DNA of 64,000 bases, from contig NZ_CP058552.1 of the NCBI RefSeq assembly GCF_013401555.1, positions 1,550,001 to 1,614,000 of the forward strand. Direction: 5' to 3'. Positions 52,438 through 61,405 of this stretch are shown here, in pieces (position 1 is the first letter of the stretch; every line of letters starts with the position of its first letter). Source of the DNA: Paenibacillus sp. E222. GTDB lineage: Bacteria > Bacillota > Bacilli > Paenibacillales > Paenibacillaceae. Both the position numbers and the translations under genes were made by a program. The notes below the pieces were generated by a model. It was not told the DNA's origin and did no database searches. It saw only the letters and a list, made by a program, of their open reading frames with translations.

Positions 52438-52732
52438 TTGAATTCATACAGTGAATTGATTCAGCAAAGTCTCTACTTAATTGAAACGAATCTGTACGAG
52501 GATATTGGGCTTGAAGAAGCGGCATCTGAAGTTCTCCTGTCACCCTATCATTATCATCGGGTGTTCCGCAGGGCAGTGCGGTCATCTCATTCGGGGTTAT
52601 TTTGAACGGCAAGGCAAAGTGTGGGTGAATAGGTTCCGCTTCGAAGAGGTTGATCCGAATAAACCATTGACTCATATGGAGACGGAGTATGAGATGTCGG
52701 TCGAGCCAATGAATTTGTCCTTTGAGGAGTGA
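52438..52732 (+). pseudogene. Remnant of an AraC-family regulator
   Basis: A TTG frame begins NSYSELIQQSLYLIETNLYED and continues IGLEEAASEVLLSPYHYHRVFRRAV, a clear first AraC helix-turn-helix. The frame then breaks near 52585. Another frame reads on through FRFEEVDPNKPLTHMETEYEM to TGA at 52730-52732, like the tail of an effector domain. The middle of the gene is missing, so a deletion with frameshift is the simplest reading. Confidence 0.6.
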
Positions 52733-52818
52733 TTAGATGTGAAAGCAGGTCCAACGTTAAGCTGAAGAAAGTATGGGAATTATGATATAATCTTGGGTAA
52801 GAATGGAGCTGATGCTGG

Positions 52819-53682
52819 ATGACGGATTTGCTCGATCCTCGAGTGGATTTTGTATTCAAACGTATTTTTGGAAGTGAGCAAAGTAAAGATGTTTTGTTAG
52901 CTTTCCTTAACAGCACGTTTATTGAAACCGGTGAGTCGCCTCTTACGGAGATTACACTTATTAACACGTTTACGGACAAAGATAGTCCGGAAGATAAACA
53001 ATCCATTTTGGATATCAAAGCGCGTACGGTGGAGGGCAAGTTAATCAACATTGAGATGCAGCTGTTTAATCCGTATAATATGGAAAAAAGGACGCTGTTC
53101 TACTGGAGCGAAATGTACTCTCACCAGATCAAGAAGGGCGAAAACTATAATCTTTTGAAAAAATGTGTGACGATAAATATTTTAAATTACTCATGTCTGG
53201 ACAATGAGCGATATCACAATGTTTTTCATTTACGCGAAGATCATACAGGTATTGGTTTGACAGATGATATAGAAATTCATGTGATGGAATTGACCAAACT
53301 GGATCAACACCCTGTCCCCATGGACAAGGGCGGTCTGGTGAACTGGCTTTTATTCTTAAAAGGGATTGATCCATCAAACTGGGAGGTGCTGGCGATGAAT
53401 GAACCGATGCTAAAAAAGGCGATGGACACGCTGGAATTTCTGAGTCAGGATGCAGCTACGAGAATGGCTTATGATGCACGGATGAAAGCATTAAGCGATG
53501 AAAAGTCGATGATAGAAGGTGCACGTGCTGAGGGTGAGGCCAAAGGGAAAGTAGAAGGCAGAGTAGAGGGTAAAGTGGAAATGGCGCGTGAGCTGCTTGC
53601 ACTTGGCGTAGATATGTCTGCTGTGGTGAAAGCCTCCGGACTCTCTGCAGAGGAAATTAAAAAGCTGCTGCCTAAGCAGTGA
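52819..53682 (+). CDS. Rpn-family PD-(D/E)XK nuclease (putative transposase family)
   Basis: The 287-residue protein begins LLDPRVDFVFKRIFGSEQSK, the family hallmark, and has the nuclease core ILDIKARTVEGKLINIEMQ with D65, E79 and Q81. The C-terminus has a short charged repeat (GEAKGKVEGRVEGKVE) and a helix AVVKASGLSAEEIKKLL, also typical. Rpn proteins are DNases linked to recombination. It sits next to a decayed AraC gene. ATG 52819 is the only good start. Confidence 0.87.
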   Translation: MTDLLDPRVDFVFKRIFGSEQSKDVLLAFLNSTFIETGESPLTEITLINTFTDKDSPEDKQSILDIKARTVEGKLINIEMQLFNPYNMEKRTLFYWSEMYSHQIKKGENYNLLKKCVTINILNYSCLDNERYHNVFHLREDHTGIGLTDDIEIHVMELTKLDQHPVPMDKGGLVNWLLFLKGIDPSNWEVLAMNEPMLKKAMDTLEFLSQDAATRMAYDARMKALSDEKSMIEGARAEGEAKGKVEGRVEGKVEMARELLALGVDMSAVVKASGLSAEEIKKLLPKQ

Positions 53683-53707
53683 TGTGAAACTGGATTTACA
53701 CTTTCCA

Positions 53708-53740
53708 GGGCTAATCCAATTACGGGTTGGCTCTTTTTGT
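53708..53740 (+). terminator. Terminator of the Rpn-like gene
   Basis: GGGCTAATCC pairs with GGGTTGGCTC over 10 bp with G-T pairs and is followed by TTTTTG. Confidence 0.75.
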
Positions 53741-53909
53741 TGTGTTTGGGGTATAAAAAAAGTGGAGCGAAGTCCAAGCTGAGAGGATACAGGCATTTCT
53801 CACGTTTTTCCCTCAATTCGTAAAGTCCTCCATAGCTAATCAGGCGATACCTTGTTAACATAGATCCAAAGAATACGATAACTCATGACAGATATAGAGG
53901 ATGATTCCG

Positions 53910-54620
53910 ATGAATAAAAAAGTGCTGGTCGTGGATGACGAGTCAAGCATCGTCAGTGCCATTGCTTACGCGCTGCGGCGTGAAGGATATGAAGTAGAGA
54001 CAGCAAATGACGGCGAAGAAGCGCTGGTCAAGGTGGCCTCATTCCATCCGCAGGTCATGATTCTGGACGTGATGATGCCCAAACTGGACGGATACGGCGT
54101 ATGCCGCAGGCTGGAGGATCGGGAGGATATCGGCATTATTTTGCTCACCGTCAAAAATGACATCGTGGATAAGATCGTTGGCCTGGAAATGGGGGCGGAT
54201 GATTATATGACTAAACCGTTTGAGATCCGCGAACTGCTCGCCCGGGTAAAGGCACTGATGCGTCGTGTAGAGAAAAGCAGTCCACCCTCTGATGATCCCA
54301 AGAATCAGGCAATCGTCAATGGTACACTGCGCATCCATATCGCTCACCGCACCGTGACGGTGAATGAGGAGAAGCTGGATCTGACGCCAAAAGAGTTCGA
54401 CTTGCTGACCATTCTGATGTCCAACCCTGAGCGTGTATACACGCGGGATGATCTGCTGGACCGGGTGTGGGGCATGGAATATGCCGGGGGCACACGCACG
54501 GTGGATATTCATATTCAGCGGCTGCGCAAAAAGATCGGCGATACCGACCAGCAAAAATTGCAGACGGTATACGGCATTGGCTATAAGGCCTCAGCCCCTG
54601 AACCGGGCGGCTTGGTATGA
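53910..54620 (+). CDS. OmpR-family response regulator
   Basis: The 236-residue protein has a receiver (DD 9-10, phospho-Asp D53 in ILDVMMPKLDG, TKPF) and a C-terminal winged helix (LTPKEFDLLTILMSNPERVY, TVDIHIQRLRKKI, VYGIGYK). ATG 53910 follows GAGG by 10 nt; ATG 53901 is too close. It overlaps the kinase gene by 4 nt. Confidence 0.9.
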   Translation: MNKKVLVVDDESSIVSAIAYALRREGYEVETANDGEEALVKVASFHPQVMILDVMMPKLDGYGVCRRLEDREDIGIILLTVKNDIVDKIVGLEMGADDYMTKPFEIRELLARVKALMRRVEKSSPPSDDPKNQAIVNGTLRIHIAHRTVTVNEEKLDLTPKEFDLLTILMSNPERVYTRDDLLDRVWGMEYAGGTRTVDIHIQRLRKKIGDTDQQKLQTVYGIGYKASAPEPGGLV

Positions 54621-56122
54621 GAGTCAGCATCAAGCTGAAGTTCAGCGTTTTTCTGGCCGCCTTGCTGATCCTGACCGTTGTTGTGCTCAGTTCTCTTGTA
54701 CTGCGCGGTATTGAGCGCAACCAGCAGACGCAGATCGAGACCATTTTGTCTCAGCAGACCCGTCTGGTGAATCTGAATGTGCGGCAGTCGTACTATACCG
54801 AGTCTGTTCGTCTGGAGCAGGAGGTTTTTTTACAGCAAAATGGCCGCAGGCTGGCGCAGGAGCTTGCAAGCTCCACAGGTCTGCCCATCGCGCTTTATGA
54901 TATGAAGGGACAGCAGGTGGGTTCATCGATCATGTCTGAAGAAAGTCCAGATATCACAGCGACGCTGAACTATGCGCTGCAAAATAAAATTGCTTACCAC
55001 GAACAGGGGGATACCCTGCTATATATGGCACCGCTCGACGGCCCGGATGGACAGATGGGTGTTGTGCGCATGCAGTATCCGGTTCAGAGCTATCATGAAT
55101 TTTATGCCCGTATTCTTCAGTTGTTTATGTGGGCGGGGATTGCGGTTGTTGGGTTAAGCTTCATTCTGGGATATCTCTTCTACAATCGCTTTGCCGTTGC
55201 CATAACCCGCTTGAAGAAGTCTGCCGATTCCATTCGTGAAGGGCATTATATTACCAAATCACCCGTAAGTCGCAAGGATGAGTTAGGTGAGCTGGGACAG
55301 GGCATTTATTATATGAGTACATCGATTCAGCAAAATATTGAAGCCATGCATGCGGAGCAGCAGAAGCTCCAGCTCGCTATCGAGAAGCTTCAGGCCCTGG
55401 AGCAGCAGCAGAAACAGTATATCGGCAACATCAGCCATGAGTTCAAGACGCCACTTACGTCAATTAAGGCGTATGTGGAGCTGCTGGACATGTATAAGGA
55501 TGATCCACAATTGCTGGATGATGCCACAAGCAATATTGGCAAGGAAACCCAGCGGCTGTACGAGATGGTTGAGAAGGTATTACATTTGTCAGCCCTGGAG
55601 AAATATGATTTTGAGAATCAGGCAGAAGACGTGGAGGTGCGAGTTCTACTGGAGGATGCCTGTGGCCGCATGCGGGGCAAAGCCGAGAAGTTTGGACTGA
55701 ACATGGAGCTGGCGTTACTGCCTGCGGTGATTCGCAGTGATCGGGAGAGCCTCATGCATATTTTCATCAATCTGTTGGATAATGCGATCAAATATAATGT
55801 GCCGGGAGGTGTCATCCGGGTAAGCAATGAACTGCGAATGCAGGAGCGACAAGCTGTGATTCGCATCTTCAACTCGGGTACGCCCATTCCGGATGAGGCG
55901 CGCGAGAAAATCTTTGAACCCTTTTACACCGTCAATAAAGACAGGGCCAGAAAAACCGGGGGCACCGGGCTGGGACTATCCCTCGTCAAGCAATTTGTAG
56001 AGAAGCAGGGCGGTACGATTACATTGTTGCCGGGCGATCCGAAACATGGGGAAGGAACAACGTTCCAGCTGGTTTTCCCTTTGGCGCATTCAAGTTTACA
56101 AGTTGGAAACAAGTCTGAATAA
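54617..56122 (+). CDS. Sensor histidine kinase, partner of the OmpR-family regulator
   Basis: The 501-residue kinase has a membrane helix (about 8-30), an extracellular sensor (31-167), a second helix (168-190), a HAMP domain, HisKA with NISHEFKTPLTSIKAY (H274) and HATPase (NLLDNAIKYN, GGTGLGLSLVKQFV). ATGA overlap with the regulator. A lipoprotein gene follows 55 nt downstream, and the three may form one signalling unit. Confidence 0.9.
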   Translation: MRVSIKLKFSVFLAALLILTVVVLSSLVLRGIERNQQTQIETILSQQTRLVNLNVRQSYYTESVRLEQEVFLQQNGRRLAQELASSTGLPIALYDMKGQQVGSSIMSEESPDITATLNYALQNKIAYHEQGDTLLYMAPLDGPDGQMGVVRMQYPVQSYHEFYARILQLFMWAGIAVVGLSFILGYLFYNRFAVAITRLKKSADSIREGHYITKSPVSRKDELGELGQGIYYMSTSIQQNIEAMHAEQQKLQLAIEKLQALEQQQKQYIGNISHEFKTPLTSIKAYVELLDMYKDDPQLLDDATSNIGKETQRLYEMVEKVLHLSALEKYDFENQAEDVEVRVLLEDACGRMRGKAEKFGLNMELALLPAVIRSDRESLMHIFINLLDNAIKYNVPGGVIRVSNELRMQERQAVIRIFNSGTPIPDEAREKIFEPFYTVNKDRARKTGGTGLGLSLVKQFVEKQGGTITLLPGDPKHGEGTTFQLVFPLAHSSLQVGNKSE

Positions 56123-56177
56123 CTTTGGAAGTATGCGATGTGTATGCTTGGTCTATAGAAAGCACTCAGGAGGGACC

Positions 56178-57287
56178 ATGATGAATTGGAAGCAGGCGGC
56201 TATGGGCACGCTCGGGGCAATCGTCCTATTATCGGCAACAGCATGCGGGGGAACAGCGAAACCAGGGGATCATGCACAGAACGGGAAATCAGGCACGGAT
56301 ATTACGGTGAAGGATAATACAAATACGTCGGTATACCAGAGCTTTAAACTGGAGAAAATCGATAAACTGCCGAATATGCGCGGGGTAGCGTGGCTGAGTA
56401 ATGACTTGATTTTGTCGGATAAAGAAAACGAGTCCATGAAGCCTGTCACGGTTGAGGGTGAGAAACGTTATCCGCATAACTTATACATGTATGATCTTAC
56501 GAAGGGCACAGATACACCCGTGAAGGAAAGTGAAGCGAGTCTGGGCTCACCACTGGTGTCACCGGATAGTCAGTATATTTTTTACAGAGAACCAGAGGAA
56601 TCGACAGGCAAAGGCTTCATTCTGAACCTGCACAACGGGGAAGTGGTACCTGCGGGCAAGGACGATGGATTTGTTTTTGAAGGCGCATGGCTGGATCAGG
56701 AGCATGTCGTCTTTCCAAACATGAATGGAGATATTATATCAGCAAGTGTAGATGGAACGACCAAAGCGCTGGTCAAGACGGGAAACTTCAATGTAAGCAG
56801 TGTCAGCGTTTCAGGGAATGTGATTTACTACATCACAGGCACGGACGGACAGTTGAATAGCTACGATACGAAGACCAGGGAAGTGAAGCAGGTGTTGAAA
56901 AGTGTAGAGAGGGTAATCCCGTCCAACGATGGCTCAAGACTGGCGATTGTGAAAAAAACAGCCGATACCAAACGGGCGCTGGTGCTAACCGATCTGGAAG
57001 GGAATGAAAAAGCCACACTTGCCAGAGGCATGCAGATCTTCGGCACGAGCTGGTCTGGTGACGATTCCAAAATCGCCTACACGATCAATTCAGAGAGTGA
57101 TGAGGAGAAAGGGCTGTTCGTCTCCAATACGGAATCGGCGGAGCAGTTCCAGGTCTCGGCCGAAATGGATAACGCATCTGATCCGTTGAGCTGGAGTCCG
57201 GAGGGCAACCGAATTTTGCTGTCACAGGCAGTGCAGGAAAATGAATCGTACCACTTTGTCACCTCGGTCATTACGATTTCGCAGTAA
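56178..57287 (+). CDS. Lipoprotein with TolB/WD40-like beta-propeller
   Basis: The 369-residue protein has a lipobox (LSATACGG). The mature chain has repeated blade-like segments (LGSPLVSPDSQYIFYRE, RVIPSNDGSRLAIVKK, FGTSWSGDDSKIAYTI, DPLSWSPEGNRILLSQ) resembling PD40/TolB propellers. It is anchored outside, next to the histidine kinase, so it may feed the sensor or be its target. ATG 56178 follows AGGAGGG; the long upstream frame overlaps the kinase gene and is rejected. Confidence 0.75.
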   Translation: MMNWKQAAMGTLGAIVLLSATACGGTAKPGDHAQNGKSGTDITVKDNTNTSVYQSFKLEKIDKLPNMRGVAWLSNDLILSDKENESMKPVTVEGEKRYPHNLYMYDLTKGTDTPVKESEASLGSPLVSPDSQYIFYREPEESTGKGFILNLHNGEVVPAGKDDGFVFEGAWLDQEHVVFPNMNGDIISASVDGTTKALVKTGNFNVSSVSVSGNVIYYITGTDGQLNSYDTKTREVKQVLKSVERVIPSNDGSRLAIVKKTADTKRALVLTDLEGNEKATLARGMQIFGTSWSGDDSKIAYTINSESDEEKGLFVSNTESAEQFQVSAEMDNASDPLSWSPEGNRILLSQAVQENESYHFVTSVITISQ

Positions 57288-57321
57288 ATCATCATCGAAA
57301 AAGAAACAAATCAGCAGGGCG

Positions 57322-57350
57322 GGCCTGACTCCTATTGAGTTGGGCTTTTT
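57322..57350 (+). terminator. Terminator after the lipoprotein gene
   Basis: GCCTGACTC pairs with GAGTTGGGC and is followed by TTTTT. Confidence 0.82.
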
Positions 57351-57416
57351 CTGTACCTGTAACGCTGGTTTTCTGGGTTATACTGAAGAGACGAGAAGTG
57401 AAGGGGGAACATGATC

Positions 57417-58325
57417 ATGGATGAAAAGGACTGCCGTCTGCTGCTGAGCGTTTCCGAGGAAAGCAGTCTGACCAAGGCTGCGGAGCGCATGTTTATGACC
57501 CAGCCGGCTTTGACATACCGTTTGCAGCAATTGGAGAAGGAATTTGGCGTGCCACTTATCGATAAAACGTTAAAAGGCGCCAGGTTCACTCCCGAAGGAG
57601 AACATCTCGCAATTTATGCCCGTAAAATGCTCAATGAGCTTAACCAGGTCAAGGAGCAGTTGTCGAACATTCGGAATGAAGTCAAAGGAACGCTGCGCCT
57701 CGGGATTGCCAATCATTATTCGTTGTACAAGCTTCCTCCCTTATTGAAGCAGTTCAAGGAGCTGTACCCTGAGGTTCAGTTTGCTGTGACCTGTGCACTG
57801 AGTGTGGAGGTTATGGAACTGTTGATGCGGGATGAAATTCAGGTAGGTGTCATACGGGGGGAGCATCCATGGTATGAGGGGAAACATCTGCTGCACGATG
57901 AACCGGTCTGCATTGTATCCCGTGAACCCATCAATCTAGATGAACTTCCCGAGCTTCCGCAAATCGCATTTCAGGAGCCCTTGACGAAAACGGGTGGATC
58001 TCCCGTGAGCCCATTCCGCGAGGGAGTGGCGGCCTGGTGGTATGAGCGCTATGAATGTTCACCAACTGTAGCGATGCGTGTGGACAGCTATGAGACATGC
58101 AAGGAAATGGTGCGTTATGGGCTGGGTTATGCGATTATTCCGGGCATTTTCGTATCTGCTTCGGATGGCCTTCATCAGCAGGAGCTAATCCGACAGAATG
58201 GACAGGGAGTGCGGCGTAATACGTGGTTGGTGTATAAGGAAAGTGTGCTGCAGCAGGCAACGGTGGGTCGCTTTGTTGACTTGATGAAAACGGATGGAAC
58301 ACAGCATGTTGTGGACGGAAGCTAG
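57417..58325 (+). CDS. LysR-family transcriptional regulator
   Basis: The 302-residue protein has an N-terminal LysR winged helix (LTKAAERMFMTQPALTYRLQQLE) and a periplasmic-binding-like effector domain (GTLRLGIANHYSLYKLPPLL). ATG 57417 lies 9 nt after AAGGGGGAAC; ATG 57411 is only 3 nt from it. It precedes, on the same strand, the amidohydrolase/transporter pair, which is a likely target. Confidence 0.87.
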   Translation: MDEKDCRLLLSVSEESSLTKAAERMFMTQPALTYRLQQLEKEFGVPLIDKTLKGARFTPEGEHLAIYARKMLNELNQVKEQLSNIRNEVKGTLRLGIANHYSLYKLPPLLKQFKELYPEVQFAVTCALSVEVMELLMRDEIQVGVIRGEHPWYEGKHLLHDEPVCIVSREPINLDELPELPQIAFQEPLTKTGGSPVSPFREGVAAWWYERYECSPTVAMRVDSYETCKEMVRYGLGYAIIPGIFVSASDGLHQQELIRQNGQGVRRNTWLVYKESVLQQATVGRFVDLMKTDGTQHVVDGS

Positions 58326-58614
58326 GTACAGACATAGCGGAATCGATGCATTGCTTTATGCATAATTATCCGGTGTTTTATTGTGAAAAAGGGTGATTTA
58401 TTGCTATTGGACAGTGTCGTTTTCATAGGGAGTACCCGTTCGAAGGATGTACATAAGATCAAAATGTATACCGGTTTAGTCTTAGCTAACATGCAAATAA
58501 ACCAGTCCTATACTAACATCTAATGATATTCATATGTCATGATCTAGCGAGTCCATAAAATTTTTTATGGGCTATTCCTTAATTTTTTTGAATTTACTTA
58601 TGGCTTGGCCGCAC

Positions 58615-58640
58615 ATACAATATATCCAATCTGATTGTAT
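58615..58640. promoter_or_regulatory. Inverted repeat before the amidohydrolase operon
   Basis: ATACAAT (58615-58621) and ATTGTAT (58634-58640) are separated by 12 nt, 60 nt before the amidohydrolase start. A second dyad, TGCAT-N6-ATGCA, lies at 58347-58362. Both are candidate sites for the LysR protein. The 374-nt gap 58326-58699 holds no gene. Confidence 0.4.
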
Positions 58641-58699
58641 ATTTATTCGATTGAATTGAATATAGAAATGCTGTAATTGGAGAAAGGCGGCCAAACAAT

Positions 58700-59893
58700 A
58701 TGTATCCTGACCCAGCTCATATGAAGCAAAAAATCAAAGAAACTGTAGATCGGCTGGACCCCGACTTGCGGGAATTATCGCTGCGCATTCACGCTAACCC
58801 TGAACTTAGCTTTCAGGAAGTCCAAGCACAACAATGGTTAACCGAACCGCTGGAAGCAGCCGGATTTCAGGTGGAAAAAGGCATTTCAGGCCTCGACACC
58901 TCGTTCCGAGCTGTATGGGAAGGCCAGCCAGGTGGACCCACGATTGCACTGCTCGCTGAATATGATGCACTGCCCCGCATCGGACATGCCTGCGGACACA
59001 ATCTGATCGGAACCTCTGCTGTAGGTGCAGCACTGGCGCTCAAGGAAGCTTGCCCTGATCTTCCGGGACGGATCATCGTTCTTGGCACACCGGCTGAAGA
59101 AGAGGGCGGCGGTAAGATCATTATGGTGAACGATGGCGTATTCAATGAGATGGATGCCGTCATGATGTGTCACCCGCAGCAAAAAACGATGGTACTGAGA
59201 GGTGCGCTGGCTTGTGTGGACGCAACCTTTACGTTCCACGGCAAACAGGCACATGCTGCCTCATCTCCTGAGAAGGGCATTAGTGCGCTAGATGCCTTGG
59301 TCAACGCGTACGCGGGAATAAATTCACTCCGTCCTTATTTGAAGGATGACGTTCGGGTGAACGGGATTATTACCAAGGGTGGAGATGCGCCCAACGTGGT
59401 GCCTGAGCTGGCTGAAGCCGTATATATCATTCGGGCGAAGACCGTTGAAGAACTGAAAGTCGTCATGGACAAAGTTTACCGCGTCGTGCGCCATGCTGCG
59501 GAAGGCGTTGGCGCTACGGTAGATATTACAGAAGGTCTGATCTATGCCGAGCGGAATAACAACAAAACTCTGGCGGGTCTGTTCCAGCAGAACCTGGAGG
59601 ATATGGGCATTGAAGTGCATGATCCACCGCAAACAGGCGGTGTGGGTTCCTCGGATATTGGTAACGTAAGCCAGATCACAGCCGCGATCCATCCGTATAT
59701 TCGGTTAGGAGATGCGACAACACACACACCTGAATTTGCCCGGCTTGCCGGAGCAGAGGAAGGCATGATTGAGCTAAACCGTGCGGCGAAGGCCCTTGCA
59801 CTGACAGCGTTCGACCTGTACGCAGACAAGGCAGCATTGCAGCAGGTACGGGATGAGTTTGAAGCATGGAAACAACAGAAGGACGAGGGATGA
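58700..59893 (+). CDS. M20-family amidohydrolase (AbgB/IAA-amino-acid hydrolase type)
   Basis: The 397-residue metal-dependent amidohydrolase has the metal-binding GHACGHNLIGT, PAEEEGGGK and MCHPQQ, a dimerisation insert (FTFHGKQAHAASSPEKGISALD) and a distal histidine in TTHTPEFARL. It would release an amino acid from an N-acyl or aminobenzoyl conjugate. The YfcC-type transporter gene starts 4 nt downstream, so the compound or product is probably imported or exchanged. Confidence 0.85.
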   Translation: MYPDPAHMKQKIKETVDRLDPDLRELSLRIHANPELSFQEVQAQQWLTEPLEAAGFQVEKGISGLDTSFRAVWEGQPGGPTIALLAEYDALPRIGHACGHNLIGTSAVGAALALKEACPDLPGRIIVLGTPAEEEGGGKIIMVNDGVFNEMDAVMMCHPQQKTMVLRGALACVDATFTFHGKQAHAASSPEKGISALDALVNAYAGINSLRPYLKDDVRVNGIITKGGDAPNVVPELAEAVYIIRAKTVEELKVVMDKVYRVVRHAAEGVGATVDITEGLIYAERNNNKTLAGLFQQNLEDMGIEVHDPPQTGGVGSSDIGNVSQITAAIHPYIRLGDATTHTPEFARLAGAEEGMIELNRAAKALALTAFDLYADKAALQQVRDEFEAWKQQKDEG

Positions 59894-59897
59894 TGAA

Positions 59898-61322
59898 TTG
59901 GAAAACATAACAAAACAAACACAACAACGGCGTACATGGTTCAAAATGCCTCACACCTTCGTCATTTTGTTCATTTTGGTGCTGGTAGCTACCGTGCTGA
60001 CCTACATTATTCCCGCTGGGGAATTTGATCGGGTCAAGGATGAGGCGACAGGCAAATCTTTGCTCGTTCCGGGTTCTTACCATCATGTAGAGGCCAATCC
60101 AACGGGACTATGGGATATTCCCAAGTCTATCGTTCGCGGACTGGTTGATTCTGCGGACGTTGTATTCTTTATTTTCATCATCGGCGGAGCATTTCAGATC
60201 ATTACGAGCACGGGAACGATTGAAGCTCTTACAGGTAGGGTAGCCCGTTCGTTCGCGAATAAAGGATTATGGGTCATCCCGGTATTCATCACCTTGTTCT
60301 CAGTTGGTGGCTTTACGATGGGGATGTCCACAGAGGTCATGGTCTTTGTACCAATCGGGATCGCCATTGCGCGTGCGCTGGGGTATGACGCTTTAACGGG
60401 TACGGCGATGATCTCGCTGGGGGCCTCGTGTGGTTTTACCGCGGGATTGCTTAATCCGTTCAATGTGGGACTGGCTCAAGCCATTGCAGAAGTACCGATC
60501 TTCTCGGGCATGTGGCTGCGCGCCATTATACTGGTGTGCCTCATCGCCGTGACAAGTATCTATATTATGCGGTACGCGTCCAGAGTGAAGTCTGATCCAA
60601 CTCGCGGTTTGGTGCATGAGCTGGAACAGGAGCAGGCAGCAGATACACCTGCGGTCGACCTGAACAAACTGCCAACGATTCGCATCACACATATTCTGAC
60701 CATCATTACAATTGTAGCTGGCTTTGCCCTGTTAATCTGGGGTGTGTCCAAAGAAGGCTGGTGGATGGAAGAACTGGCGGCTCTTTTCCTGAGCATGGGC
60801 GTGATCGCTGGTCTTGTCTCCGGGTTCGGTCCTAGCCGAATTGCGAGTGAATTCGTCAAAGGTGCAAGTGGCATTGCCTATGGTGCCTTTATCATCGGTC
60901 TGGCGAGAGGAATTATGGTTGTCCTCGATCAAGGCAACGTAATTGACTCCGTAGTATACGGGATGTCTACAGCGGTTGGCGAATTGCCGTCCTCCGTGCA
61001 GGTATTGGGTATGTACTTCTTCCAAAATATCATGAACGTGTTCATCACCTCGGGTACAGGTATGGCCGTAACAACGATGCCGATTATGGTTCCATTATCG
61101 GACCTGCTCGGAGTTACCCGTCAGACTGCCGTACTGGCGTTCCAGTTCGGAGACGGTTTTACCAACATGATTTTGCCAACGTCTTCAGCATTGATGGGCA
61201 GTCTCGCGGTATCCGGTATTCCGTATCAGAAATGGGTTAGATTCTTCTGGCCGCTGATGGTGATGTGGATCGCTATGGGTATTGTATTTATGCTTATTGC
61301 GAATGCCATTCAGTATTCTTAG
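59898..61322 (+). CDS. YfcC-family transporter
   Basis: The roughly 474-residue membrane protein has about twelve segments. It begins with a cytoplasmic basic stretch and MPHTFVILFILVLVATVLTY, followed by IIPAGEFDRV, then GGFTMGMSTEVMVFVPIGIA and FQFGDGFTNMILPTSSALMG, as in the YfcC/ArcD-like carboxylate and amino acid transporters. TTG 59898 lies 7 nt after GAGGGA; the ATG at 59853 lies inside the amidohydrolase gene. It is coupled to the amidohydrolase. Confidence 0.82.
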   Translation: MENITKQTQQRRTWFKMPHTFVILFILVLVATVLTYIIPAGEFDRVKDEATGKSLLVPGSYHHVEANPTGLWDIPKSIVRGLVDSADVVFFIFIIGGAFQIITSTGTIEALTGRVARSFANKGLWVIPVFITLFSVGGFTMGMSTEVMVFVPIGIAIARALGYDALTGTAMISLGASCGFTAGLLNPFNVGLAQAIAEVPIFSGMWLRAIILVCLIAVTSIYIMRYASRVKSDPTRGLVHELEQEQAADTPAVDLNKLPTIRITHILTIITIVAGFALLIWGVSKEGWWMEELAALFLSMGVIAGLVSGFGPSRIASEFVKGASGIAYGAFIIGLARGIMVVLDQGNVIDSVVYGMSTAVGELPSSVQVLGMYFFQNIMNVFITSGTGMAVTTMPIMVPLSDLLGVTRQTAVLAFQFGDGFTNMILPTSSALMGSLAVSGIPYQKWVRFFWPLMVMWIAMGIVFMLIANAIQYS

Positions 61323-61328
61323 AAAAAC

Positions 61329-61397
61329 AAAGAGCCTGTGTTTTATGGAGCCCCTCTCAAACTTCGAAAGGGTACTGCCAGAACGCAGGCTTTTATC
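61329..61397. terminator. Bidirectional terminator between transporter and SLH genes
   Basis: AGCCTGTGTT pairs with AACGCAGGCT apart from one G-T, with TTTT after the right arm and AAA before the left arm. It serves both converging genes; the loop is long (about 45 nt) with an inner hairpin. Confidence 0.7.
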
Positions 61398-61405
61398 TAT
61401 GTTTT

